64,000 bases of DNA. It comes from Tilletiaria anomala UBC 951 (lineage: Eukaryota > Basidiomycota > Exobasidiomycetes > Georgefischeriales > Tilletiariaceae). The DNA is taken from positions 81,296 through 145,295 of the forward strand of contig NW_013546984.1 in the NCBI RefSeq assembly GCF_000711695.1, read 5' to 3'. Positions 23,801 through 35,066 of the stretch are shown here, one piece after another. The notes under the pieces were generated by a model, which did not search any database, was not told where the DNA came from, and saw nothing but the letters and a program-made list of their open reading frames with translations. The position numbers and the translations under genes were made by a program. Within the stretch, counting starts at the first letter, position 1; every line of letters starts with the position of its first letter.

Positions 23801-25146
23801 ATGGAAGTTATGTTGGGCAGAGTCCTCACTCGTTCGGGGTTGAGACTCGGTGCGAGAGTAGCAAACCCCCGCGCATTGGCGACCGCCGCCACCTCATCAC
23901 CGCTTTCCGCAGATGCTGTCCCGTCGCATGAAGCCGGCTCGTCAAAAGGAGCGCCATCAGAGCGTGTCAAGGCCTTCCGCGAAGCTTTGGCCAAGGATGC
24001 TGCAGACATCGATGGCTTCGCGCATGCATCTAGATCAGTGCAGCTCGGCCGGGTCTCCGACACCCGGCTGCCCTCGTACCTTAAGACGTCAATTCCGACA
24101 GGCGAGAGCTTCAAGCGAATCAAGAAAGATTTGCGGGGGCTAGGATTGAGCACGGTTTGTGAGGAGGCGCGTTGTCCGAACATTGGTGAATGCTGGGGTG
24201 GCGAGGGTGGCAAAGAGGCAGCGACAGCAACAATCATGGCGAGTTATCTACGACCGCCACTCATCCTAACCCATGTGCATCGCTGACAAGCCGTGTAACC
24301 ACATCTGTGCTACAGCTCATGGGCGACACCTGCACTAGAGGCTGTCGATTCTGTGCAGTGAAGACATCGCGCACACCAGCACCACTTGATGTGCACGAAC
24401 CCGAGAACACCGCCGAGGCTATTTCACGATGGGGGCTGGGATACATTGTGCTCACGTCAGTAGACCGGGACGATCTTGTTGATGGAGGGTCCGCACATAT
24501 TGCCGCCACCATCTCCAAGATCAAGCTGAAAGCACCAAAGATTTTGGTCGAGGCGCTGGTGCCAGACTTTAGCGGAAAACACGTCGATGTCGACCGTGTG
24601 GCAACGAGCGGTCTGGACGTTTTTGCTCACAATGTAGAGACTGTCGAACGGACGACACCGATGGTCAGGGACCGACGTGCAAACTACAGGCAAAGCTTAG
24701 AAGTCCTGCGGCGTGCAAAAGAAGCCAAACCAGGCCTTATCACCAAGACCAGTATCATGCTTGGCTGTGGAGAGACCGACGCAGAGGTCGAGCAAACTCT
24801 CAAAGATCTCCGCGCAGTAAACGTCGACGTGGTCACATTTGGGCAGTACATGCGGCCCACAAAGCGGCATATGAAGGTATCTGAATATGTACCACCCGAA
24901 AAGTTCGCTCAGTGGCAACACCAAGCTGAGAGCCTGGGCTTTTTGTATGTTGCGAGTGGACCGCTCGTTCGCAGCAGCTACAAAGCCGGTGAATTCTTTG
25001 TGAGTTGTCTTATCAGTGCGACCTTTTGGATGGGCATGGTTTTGACTGCTTTCATGGGCACATAGATCAAAAACGTCATCGAACAACGAAGAGGAACAAC
25101 CCTGCCGCTTCCAGAAGTGAGGGCAGACCTGACTCTTGATGCATGA
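23801..25146 (+). CDS. LIP5: Lipoyl synthase, mitochondrial, 3 exons, 400 aa
   Basis: Exons: 23801-24238, 24316-24999 and 25066-25146 (1203 nt). This radical-SAM enzyme inserts two sulfurs into octanoylated proteins (pyruvate and 2-oxoglutarate dehydrogenases, glycine cleavage H protein). The auxiliary-cluster motif [12 protein letters not shown] is in exon 1. The radical-SAM CX3CX2C motif CTRGCRFC starts exon 2. [25 protein letters not shown] and the C-terminal RSSYKAGEF, with its conserved Arg-Ser-Ser, are all present. The N-terminus ([20 protein letters not shown]) is a good matrix-targeting presequence. The start lies in CCACCATGG. Intron 1 has a GC donor (24239-24240) but a normal AG acceptor. 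The residues on either side (ATIM / LMGDTC) are joined exactly as in other lipoyl synthases, so the GC-AG intron is real. The gene is convergent with the next one. Confidence 0.96.
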
Positions 25147-25251
25147 TGCACCCACTCGTATTGCATACCTGGACAAGCCAACCTTGCACAGATCGTTGCT
25201 CATAGTACAACATGATGTTGGCAGTTTTTGCGCACCTTGACACGCTTCCAC

Positions 25252-27393
25252 CTACTCGGATCTTTTGGGCGTAGTGTCTCCGCCCTCTCTGAGCTGGCGG
25301 GGCTTTCCTCTCCCCCTCGTGGGCTGTGTTCCCCTTGAAGCGCTTCCTCTCTCTCGAGTCTGGCCCTGCCCCAGATTCGCCACCTTCTCCTTGTCTCCGC
25401 TCCGATGCGGTCGGCCTGTGCTATTCACATCGCCTACGCACCCGGAGCCTCGACCTGCGTAGCTGATCCTGCCCCTTCCACGGCCGCGTCCACGATCTTG
25501 CTGCGCCAATCTCTTGGATGTGAGAAGTGTGAAACCATCTTCATCCACTTGAGGCTGTGGCTTCTTGGGCGGTTGCGGCTGCCTTGGCTTGCGCAGCTGA
25601 TCGCCCTGATAACCATTGGCAGCTCGAATAGGCATCTGCTGTTCTTGCGCATCGGCATCCGCAGGTGGTACACTGGGTGCCTCAGGCTGCTCGTTGAAGT
25701 CTTCGGCCCAGTCAACCGGAGCGCTCAAGGAAAGATCACCAAGGTTGCTCTGCTCGACGGCCATTAAAAGAACATCAGCCCATGAACTAAAAGACCGTGC
25801 AAAACATAAAATTGACAACTCACGCTCAGAGCTCCCACTTCGGTTGTTGTGATCGGTTTAGCGACCTCGCCCTTGACACTCCCGCCTTGATCCGCAACGA
25901 CCGACACTATCGACCCAGAGAGCTTTCCACCTCCGCCGGTTTGCTCAGACACAGCACCTTGCACAGCTTCTTTTCCCGCTTCAAGTCCTTCGACAGTTTC
26001 ACCCTCTGGCTCAGTCGCTTCAACTTCTTCCGGTTGACCCAGCCGCAATGCACTGGTGGGCGAGGAATCCTGCGTGTTGTCGGCTATGGGCTCAATTTCG
26101 CTATCCTGCATGAACTTGATGCCACCTCCGGGGGCAGTGCTGATGTCGATGGAGCCAAAGGTCATCGCTCCTGTGTTGATTGGCGCGCTCGACGCCGCTT
26201 CTCCTTCTGCTGCTACTGGCGCTTCGGCATCGCCTTCTTTAGCAGGTACGGCTTCCGGTAGAGCTTCGCCACCAAATGCAGGTGCCGCGTGGCTTTGCAA
26301 GTCCGCGGGGGTTGCTGCGAGTTGGTGGATCATTTCACGGACGCGATCGTCTTCGAACGAGAAACTAGAATTCAGCACAAAAGTTTTTTTCTTGGGGGAG
26401 ACAATCGAAGCTGCCACTCACATCCAACGCCCTGAATCACCTCGCTGCTCTCACGAGCATCTCTCAGTTTGCGGACAATGTCGAGTGCTCCGTCATTTAG
26501 ACCCAAAATTTTGGCAGCTGTACTCTGTTCGAGCGGCCCGAGGGCGAGCTGCTCAAAGATGAATCCAAGCGCGGCTGCTTCCGCGCCTGTGCTCTGCTCC
26601 TGCAACACGCGAGGAAGGGAGTTCTGCGGGGCCAATGTGTCTATGCCAGGAACCAGATGAGGATTGAAGAGAGCAAAGAGATGGAGGAACTGCAAAAGGG
26701 TGATAGTCTGCTCTGAGGCCTCCTTCTCTGCCGTTGCTCGTAGTACCACGGTCCTCTCCTTGATTTCTGATTCAATGGCGATGGCATCCTCCTTTTCAAC
26801 CGCCTCGAGACCGTGCAGAATTTCTTGCAGCTCGCTCTGGACTGCGAGAAGGGAATGCTTGGACTGGATAATCCTTTTTTGGTCTGCATTGAGCGATTCT
26901 GGAGCTTGCGATTCGTACGAAGTGACACGTTGCTGTTGCATTGTAAGTTTGAGCCGAGCAATTGAAAAATACTGAGAAGAGACAGTGAATCAGTGCTGCG
27001 ACTCACCAGCTTTTTATTGACTGCTTTTAGACGTTTGTTGATCAGTGCAGCAATTGAATTTCGGGGAATTAATGTGGACCCGTCCATATGCTCGCCGGCA
27101 TTGTTCTTGTCGTTCACAGCCTCGAAGGCAGCAACGGCGGCATGCTTTTCTGCCTGCTCGCCGAGGGTTTGAAGTTCCGCTTTGAGCCTCTCGCTTTTGA
27201 CCTGCTTTACATTATTTGGTAGAGCTTCAATAAGTGCTGCTTGTTTTTTGTTCTCAATTGCTGGCTGCTGCTGCCCCTGCTTCTTGCTACGCTTCTTTTC
27301 GGCCGCGGTAGAGGAAGCAGAGGTAGAGGGTGCACCAGGAACAACCCTGAGCTTGCCCTCGGTGGGGCCCGCGGCGGCCTTCTTCTCTGCCAT
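25252..27393 (-). CDS. Caprin-like, coiled-coil and RG-rich putative RNA-binding protein, 4 exons, 641 aa
   Basis: Exons: 27393-27007, 26932-26422, 26350-25824 and 25752-25252 (1926 nt). After a Lys/Ala-rich start (MAEKKAAAGPTEGKL), residues about 100-220 are helical: IAALINKRLKAVNKKLQRVT, then LNADQKRIIQSKHSLL and LQEILHGLEAVEKEDAIAIE, resembling the N-terminal homology region of animal caprins in order and spacing. The centre is acidic and low-complexity. The C-terminus has DEDGFTLLTSKR and then RG/RGRG repeats (GRGRGRGRISYAGRG), typical of RNA-associated proteins. The caprin relation is my inference from pattern, not a database match. The exact acceptors of exons 2 to 4 could shift by a few codons. 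The gene is convergent with LIP5, 105 bp apart. Confidence 0.6.
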
Positions 27394-28285
27394 GTTGATC
27401 AGAAGATGTTCTACGCTACCTCGAGATGGCTTCGGGTGTGTGCTGTGAGGAGCTGAGCTCTCAAAACGAAACTTGAGTGCCGCTGCTGATGCTAGAGAGT
27501 GTGAGAAGAACGCTTCGCAATCGCCGAATGTGTGGATGGTTGTCGGGCGGTTCCAGAACTTGAAACGCAAGTCGTGCCACTTGTTCGTGCACTGACACAA
27601 CCCTATACCTGGGTAGTGGTGGCTGTGACTCATAGAGCTTCTACGCGACCTCGATATGTATCAGGCTGGTTCTTGACGCCCATGGTTCACACCTCTCTTG
27701 GCTCATCTCTCCCCGCCGCTTCTTGACTCTCAACGATATGCAAACCATGCTCATGTTGGTGGGCAACGTGCAGTGTGCCGCAAATTTCAGCATCCCTGGG
27801 CCCTAGTCTGAGCTTCGGATTCGTGATTACCGGCGCTTGTACTCATCTTGCGCGCAGGGTGCAGATCCTGAAGCAGCATACCTTCCCTAAACGAAAAGAG
27901 CCGAATGCCAAAGTATTGGGCGTCGATGGCGTTTAGCTGAGCGGCGGTACTTTGTGCTGGACATTATATAACGTATGTGGCGGCGCGTTACATCGTCATA
28001 TGGCACAATTCATGGCTGTCAGAATGAGAAATGCGCACATACAAGAGGGCTTTTCCCTCGGAGCGACACTACAGTTATTGGCTTGCCAGCGACCAGAACA
28101 ATCGTGCTGCTGGCAAAATGAAGGCATCAGCTAGAATAGTAGCAAACATGACAATACCTCAGTCTGCCAAGCTTTCCCTGGTTCGCGCCTTTTCCTTGTT
28201 AGCACATCCGCTCCGATCACCCCCAACGACATACCCTCGTCGAGTGCAGCTTTGGACGAACGTTGACGTTTTGACTCCTTCAATG
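27394..28285. other. Intergenic before the SPATA20-type pseudogene
   Basis: About 0.9 kb. It holds the promoter of the RG-rich protein gene and perhaps the eroded N-terminal region of the pseudogene (family N-termini carry a YLxxHxxNPVDW block, of which I find only VVDWHEW further on). No other feature is visible. Confidence 0.45.
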
Positions 28286-28289
28286 GCCA

Positions 28290-30480
28290 CACCAATTCAT
28301 CCATCCATCTGTGTCAGTACGCATGTGGCCTGCTTCAGTCGGTGGTGGCGCAAGTCGCCCAGCCGCATCCACCTCGCTGTACGTCGGCTCACCAGAACGA
28401 TGTCGTCGATTGGCACGAGTGGGACGACGAAGCAATTGCAAAAGCTCGAGCGAAACACAATCTCATCTTTATTTCGTCTGGCTACGCTGCTTGCCATGTC
28501 ATACAGAACGGCAGCTTCCAAGATGAGGGTATTGCGCAGCAGCTTAGCAACGCCGGCGTTGTCTCGATCAAACTCTAACGGGAGGAGCGGCCTGATGTTG
28601 ATGCCAAACTCATGGCTGCCTGCGTCGCCATGGTGGACCGCAGCGGCTGGCCACTCACCGCTTTCCTGACGCATCAAACGGGCGGCATGGTCTTTGCTTG
28701 CACCTTTCCCCGTGAAGCCTTCTCTCAGCGGCTCCGCAATTTTGAGCAGCTATGGGTAGCCTCGCCGGAAGAAGTCGTAGATGGGGTGTGCAACATCCCT
28801 ATACAGCGCGACGCCAGTAACCGCACAGAACGCAATCAGGCATTGAAAATCATTCACTCACTCGGCGTCGTTCGTTGAGCAGTTGTGCGACGCCTTGGCG
28901 ACTTTGACGAGCAGCATGGTGGCTTCCGGCCCGCTACAAAGGGTTCAAGCGTTTCGCCCACGCACTATGTTCATCACTTTGCGGTCACAGCGTTGTTTGC
29001 AGCTAGTAAGCAGAAGCCATCCGAGATAGAAACATGGTGAAATATGGCTCTCAGAGCAGTCTATGCCTCCTGTTTCACCCTTGTCAAACAATATCGAGGC
29101 GACATCACGTATTTCCTCGGCGGGGGTGTGGCGAGATTCTCGGTCATTGAAGTCTGGAACATGAATTCAGTGCATGAGTAGCGACATTGGCTGCGCTAAC
29201 CGGTGTCCGCGCCTGCCTATTGCATGTACCACATTCGGACAAAATGTTGTATGATCAGGCTCAGAATTTGGCCTCATATGTGGAAGCCATCCAACGCGCA
29301 GAACTGCCCAAGGCCAGCGAGGACATCAAGCCTTTCATTCCAGAATTGCGTCAAGCAGCCGCAGGCATCAGCTACTATTTGCTCTCACAGATTGCAAGTC
29401 TCGAGAGCGCATTCTATGCGTCCGAAGACACTGATTCCAAACATACGCCCGTGACCGACCATGGTGTCGAAGGCGCGTTTCAGCTTTGGGACTGGCAAGA
29501 TATTGAAGCCGCTCTTGACGGAAAGGACTCAACGCTTTCAAAGTTGCAGTCAAGCATTTGTGCTTCAAGGTTGACGGCAACATCGACACGTCCGCAGACC
29601 AGGAAGGAGAGATGTTACCAAAGCGCCCTTAGTGCTCCCGACTCAGTCGAAGAAGATGCCGTGAAATTGTCACTCCCTTCAAAAAGGCTGCAGAGCTGAT
29701 GCAGCAGATCAAGACCAAGCTCCTCGTGTTGTGTGACAAGAGGCCACGGCCAGGACGTGATGTGAAGACCATCACCACGTGAAGCTTTATGACTATCTCT
29801 GCTTTTGCAGAGCGACTGCAGTTCTGCGAGAGGAGAAGGAAGACAGGAACTAGGCGCTTGATAGCGCAAGCAGTGGTCAGATTCATCCTGAAGGGAGTTG
29901 TACGAGCAGCAGTCTGGTAAGCTGCGCCGCAGCTGGAGGTTTAAGCCGGGTCCATGGGGATTCTCGCTCGACTATGCCCCTGCCGTCTCTGCCTTTCTCG
30001 ATCTGTACGAAGCGGCGGGAAGGAGACTTTGTCGCAGGAAACCACGCTGCAGAAAATGCAAGATCGATTTTTCATGACCATGCCGGAGGCTACAGGACCG
30101 CCGCTGCCGATGGGTATGCAGACAACCCCGAATCTCTGCAGCTTTCTCGAGGCAAGGATAATCCAGATGGTGCCGAGCCATCTTCAAATTCAGTTTCCGT
30201 TCATAACCTCAGGCTCCTCACCACCATTGAACCGGCGCTCACCGAGGGCTGGCGCAGCAATGTTGACAAGACAATCAGAGTAGGAGGGCAGATTCTCGAA
30301 CGACTCCTCTCGCCGTTGGCATGCTTGCGCCCAGCGTCCTGTCTCTGCTACTAGGTCCCAGGTCTGTCGTCGTGGTCGGCAACTTTGCGAAATCAAAGAC
30401 TCAGCAACTCTTGACCGCAGCCAAGCACAGCCGCTTTGCGCCCGATAGGCGTCTTCGCTTTTGTTGGCTTCACGAAATCA
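28290..30480 (+). pseudogene. Wrecked SPATA20/YyaL family gene (DUF255 thioredoxin-like plus glycosidase-like barrel)
   Basis: Similarity follows the family from end to end across several frames: VVDWHEWDDEAIAKARA, LIFISSGYAACHV, then REERPDVD, SGWPLTAFLTHQTGG, FLGGGVARFSV, KMLYDQAQNLASYVEAIQ, SAFYASEDTDSK, VEGAFQLWDWQDIEAAL, DNPDGAEPSSNSVSVHNL and PRSVVVVGNFAKSK. The first frame is stopped by TAA at 28576-28578 and TGA at 28876-28878. The frame then changes before 29187 and again before 29974. The thioredoxin motif (family GYSTCHWCHVM) is shortened to GYAACHV, losing one cysteine. Intact members are about 700-800 aa, present from bacteria to humans, and of uncertain activity. The gene cannot give a working product. 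Confidence 0.9.
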
Positions 30481-30706
30481 AGCGAGGCCCACGAATACCC
30501 TGACAGCTTGTAGGCACCCAATTCGTTAGTTAACTTCGTTGTGCAGAGTGCGAGTTTGGCACAGGGAGGCGCGCACGGACACGTCTGTGAAGGCGCAGAA
30601 TTCAGGCGTCATTTGTCTAATCCATCCGAATTCGCTCAAACTCTACTGGCCCAGTGCTGAGGCGAACTCATGATATCCTTGGATAGCAATTTCTATAGGT
30701 TGTATT

Positions 30707-33700
30707 CTAATACTGCGCAAGCTGCCGTTCACGGAGTAGTGCCGCTGCATTTTGGGACACGCTCATTGACAGCCCAAGACCCCGGACGTTGCTACCGAGG
30801 CTACCAGTCGCCTCTCCTTGACCTCCAACCATCCTGATGGAGTGATGGGGACTCGGAGATGGATCACCTGATGCCAAATGATCATAAGACGCATCCAGGC
30901 TGTGGCTGTAAGCTGGCGGCGTTGCCACATAGTCGATATCTGGTACTGTCGGAGTGGACCGCCCAAGCGGAACTTCTTCAAAAGACGGCCGATTACCGTC
31001 GGCAATGTCAGCAACTGAAAGCTGACGAGTAAAGCTTTGTGTCGAGGACTCGGGTTTAAGAGTGATTCCTCGTTGCTCAGCAGAGTCGGTCAACACCTTC
31101 ATGATGTTGAAAGCATTGCGACGGACATGCGTCATGTCGAGACGGTACTGCCTCGGCGTCAGACCCTTTCCAAAAGTCAGGTTGACATGATTGGAGCAAA
31201 GTAACGCGCAGACAATGTTGATGAGATGAACGAAGACGATAGAGAACGTGACTTTGTAGGTGATGCTGAGCGCCGCCATCTCATATCGATAGAGTTTACC
31301 CTTGCAGCCTGGGAGAGACGTTCGCGGGTAGCAGCGACGGGAGAATGTCGCTTGATCTGTAAAAAAAAATTGGACAGCGGTCAGATGCGCCTCAACGAAG
31401 GCGATCTTCTGATAGCAGCTCACGTAAAGGAGAGTAATAACCACAGCAATGTAGCTGGTGTGTAGCAAAATTTCAGGAAACCCTTACTGTATCAAGTTAT
31501 AAGTCGCAATACTCACGTTGTTCTGAAGCCGCAGGCGGGAGAGGTCATCGAAGTATCGACTCCATGCCATGTTGAGCTTGCGATCGAGCCTTAGATTTGC
31601 GCGCTTGTAGGCGGTGTAACCGACAATAAGGATGCTGATGAGCGCCGGCCAAAGTAGGAAGGTGTAAATGGCAAGAATGGGTCTGGAATTGAGGAGTACT
31701 CCGCTGAGACCAATGACAGCGGTGAAGACGCAGAGGAAGGATGCAAGCGTGATGACTGCAACGCACGGCGTGTTGATTCAGCTCCTGAGGGTTGTGACAG
31801 AACGAATGAAAAGAGGTTCACTCACAGATCAGGATGTCCGTGTCTGCGACTACATTGACGTCTGCACGACTCCATGTGCGCGCCCATGTCAAAAGTATGC
31901 CGATGAGAAAGGTCAGACCGTAAATAAGCACCTGCGAAGACGGAAAGGTTGTGTTTGTCAGGCTCGCGCGAGCAAAGCGTCATGGTAGCCGTGTTTTCTC
32001 ACCGTCAAGATGCTAATGACAAGGATGATTTTGAACGTGTTCCACTGTGCGCGTCGGCCCTCTGGCACGTGGGAGCTGCTGAACCCGGCGCCAGGATCAA
32101 CAAATGCGACATTCCTGTCGCCAATGTCGTACAGCGTGCCCGCATTCTCAGCCTCTATCTCATGGCGGCTCTTCGCAAGAAAGCGCAGTCCTTCCCGGGT
32201 CTCGGCAATCGGCACACCGTAACGCGTCCGCCGGCCAGAGCTGAAGCGTTGGCTGATGCGTTGTGTCAAGCGTCGACTCAGTCGGGAAGCTGTGCTGACG
32301 GGTCTGCCAGACATGGGGCCGTTGCTTCCTGCTGAATGCCCATAGTCGAGTGTATGAATCCCGCTGATGCGACGCCCCAAGTCTCCCTTGGCATGGTAAT
32401 CGGTGTCCAAAGAGCCGTCATATCTGCCGCCGCCCAGCTCTTTTTCAGCTAGGGGGCTGTTGTACCTCTCAGCAGCTGCGTCGTCCATAGGGCAAATGCC
32501 ACTAAGCCGTCGCGACAAAGCGCCGCTGCGAGCCCTTGTCATGTGGGCGCCTTCGGGGAACTTGCTCGTCCATCGAAGACTTGCTGCGAGATCAGACAGC
32601 GCTTGAGAGGCACTTGAAGTCGATAAGAGCGCGCCGGTACTGGCAGTAGACGTCAGCGCACCGCTGATGGGAGCATTTTGGAAGGTTGACGGTGGCAGTG
32701 ACAATGGGCGGCCCGGAGCACATTCCGAGCGACCAGTGTCTAGGCTCGTGTTGTGCGCAACCGGAACATGACCGATACTATAAGGTCGAGGCATAGACCC
32801 CGGCCTTTCTTGTTTTATATTCGGGGGCGGGGCCGCTGTAGGTTGGGAATGGTCCTGAAGAGGCTCGTTGAGGGCTGGCAAGCTCCAAGCAGCTGTGCTA
32901 ATTGCTGCATCGTCTGTGTATTTGGGTTGAAAGGGATATTTGTTCGCCGAAGTACTCCCGTCTAGTTCGCTTGGCAGGGTCCGGGTCTGAGTGACTTGGA
33001 TGGACGCGTGGGAGTCTCCCGCTGGAATGGACTCGAGCATGATGTTGCCTGCTCGGATGATCCTGATCGGTACCTCGTCCGGATCCTTCTCCACGGGAGC
33101 TTTCTCCATCCAGGATACAATGTCCTCCGTCGGATCTGGCGAGCTATTTTGGCTGCCATCCTTGCGCCGCTCGATCTGAAATGGCGCGAGCAAGCGTGGG
33201 AGGGTCTTCTTGGCCTCGAGAGATGGTGATATCCCGCCCAAGTTCGAGGACTTGTCCTTGGATCCATTGAGCCCGAACATAGCAGCATTGCGGAGGTTTC
33301 CGAAAGAGATCGCTCTCATTGAGCTGTTCAGCTTGCTTCCAGAGCGCGTGCCAGAGACCTGAGAAGCATGCGACACTGATCGTGGAGACTCCCTCTTGGC
33401 ATTGACACTTTCTTGCCCGGTGGATGCTGAGCCGTTGTTGAACAAGAAGCCGAGGTTGGGGACTGAGCTTTCGCGCAATCGTCGGGCTCTGGAAGCAAAG
33501 GCGCCTACCAGACCGCCGTTGTCGCCCGCGAGACCCGCAACGCTCTTTCGCTTTTGATGGATTGTGCTCACTTGAGGATCTGAACGGGGCGGTACAACGC
33601 CTTTCGGTGGTGCCACGCCATCGAGGTCAGAGAGCAGGGTCCTGCGATTCTGAGCGGACGAAGGCTGCCGCCGTCGAAAGATACCGCCGCCAGCGCCACT

Positions 33701-33904
33701 ATCCTGAGCAGGCGTACGGGGTGACAGCGAGCCTTGCCTATTGTAGTGAGGAGACAAGATCGGCGACAAGGAGGTGCTATGACTGGCTCCTAAGCTGAAG
33801 TCCTCTTGCCTCTCCAACAGCGCATCTGGTGGTGGTTGCGACATACCAGCGTGGGCCATGCTGCTGATCGGCCGTATGGTATACTGGGCGTCATTCGCAA
33901 CCAT
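30707..33904 (-). CDS. Tetraspanin-like protein with very long N-terminal extension, 5 exons, 975 aa
   Basis: Exons: 33904-32003, 31931-31826, 31755-31517, 31454-31424 and 31356-30707 (2928 nt). About 620 disordered Ser/Pro/Arg-rich residues precede four membrane helices: TM1 FKIILVISILTVLIYGLTFL, TM2 TLASFLCVFTAVIGLSGVLL, TM3 LAIYTFLLWPALISILIVGY and TM4 TYKVTFSIVFVHLINIVCAL. The large loop has LHCCGYYSPLH, the CCG signature of tetraspanins, then RRCYPRTSLPGCKGKL, the fungal form with paired cysteines. The CCG motif lies on a 31-nt exon. The cytoplasmic tail is about 145 aa. Fungal tetraspanins of this kind act in membrane microdomains and, in plant pathogens, appressorium function (established for Pls1/Tsp2 families). 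Start choice: the first ATG in the open frame. Confidence 0.85.
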
Positions 33905-35066
33905 CTTACTCGCTTCAAACAACGAGAAGAGCTGTCTAGGCGGAGGATGCTGGAGGCCATTACCTAGTCATTGGTAGGACTCTTTTTCGATCGAGGCAGA
34001 GTGGAATTGGGTCAAGCACTCAAGAAACGTCAAGGTCAAGTCTCTCCGTGATGGTTCACCAAGGCGTCCGCCAAAGCCCACAGGCTGTGCTATGCCATGC
34101 TTCGGGCGAGAGACGTCGGCCGTGCAAGTGGCAGTCGTGTGCCTGTGTAGGCGTAGGTGGTGTGTGTCTTTCCTTTCGCGGCTATGTGAGGTGAGCCGGA
34201 CAAGGCCGAACGTTGGAGAAGGCTCGCGTGCGACGGCGGTGAAGCGCTGAACTGTTGAGTCCTGAACATGTGCAACACTGCAAGCCCCATGGCGGGGTTT
34301 CTGACAGGCTTGTCGGGACGGCGCCGTATCAGCTTATACATAGCTGGAGATGTTGAAGAAGCCATTCAGTACACGCCTGTGCCAGTTGTGCCACTGCAGG
34401 CCATTGCCCAATGTGGCATGTTCATAAGTCTGTATATGAGCTGAATGTCCGCGCTTCAGGTCGCAGAAGGAGATGAGGATGGGAAAATGAGAATCTACAA
34501 CGGTCGACATTCGATTGCTATCCTCAACGGCCGCCGGTTGTCGAGAGCCGAGGGCGGCGATGACAAGAGACGCGCTTTGTTTCAGAACCATGGTCATGGG
34601 CTGCATATAATCAGTACTCAAGGACGATGAAATCAAGTTTCCAGCTTCTTTCCAAACGCCAAGCTATTGCTGACGATGAGCAACAAGCGAATGAATTATG
34701 AGGCTCGAGCTGTGCTACATATGATACCATTGCGAGCTGTCTCCAAAGCTGCGGCTGCGTGTTTTTTGTGTTGTTGTCGCTCACAGGTGCTGGCGCGTCG
34801 CTTCGCGCCGCGCTGCCCTCTCTTTTCAGAGGGCTCCCACTATCTCAAGAACGCTCCGCGCTGAACGAGAGGTGATTGATTCCCACCATGGCAGTAGCAA
34901 AGGCAGGAAGCAAGCGCATGTCAGATGTCAGAATGGCTCCCTGAGTTGGAACTTTGAATGGTCTTGATGTATCATACAAAGCAGCATTCTGCAAAATGGG
35001 TCGCTGTGCACGGTGATCAATCATCGGACCGCTTATCGCCTGAGCTGCACGCCCTGATAACGAACC
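33905..35066. other. Divergent promoter region, tetraspanin / IES6
   Basis: 1.16 kb. Overlapping short frames only (60-100 codons). TAACTT, AT-rich and CT-rich patches are present but no recognisable element. Confidence 0.5.

Noticed and set aside
26351-26363. Acceptor TTCTAG for exon 3 of the RG-rich protein gene
   Set aside because: It breaks the reading frame. The acceptor GAAG 14 nt downstream restores phase.
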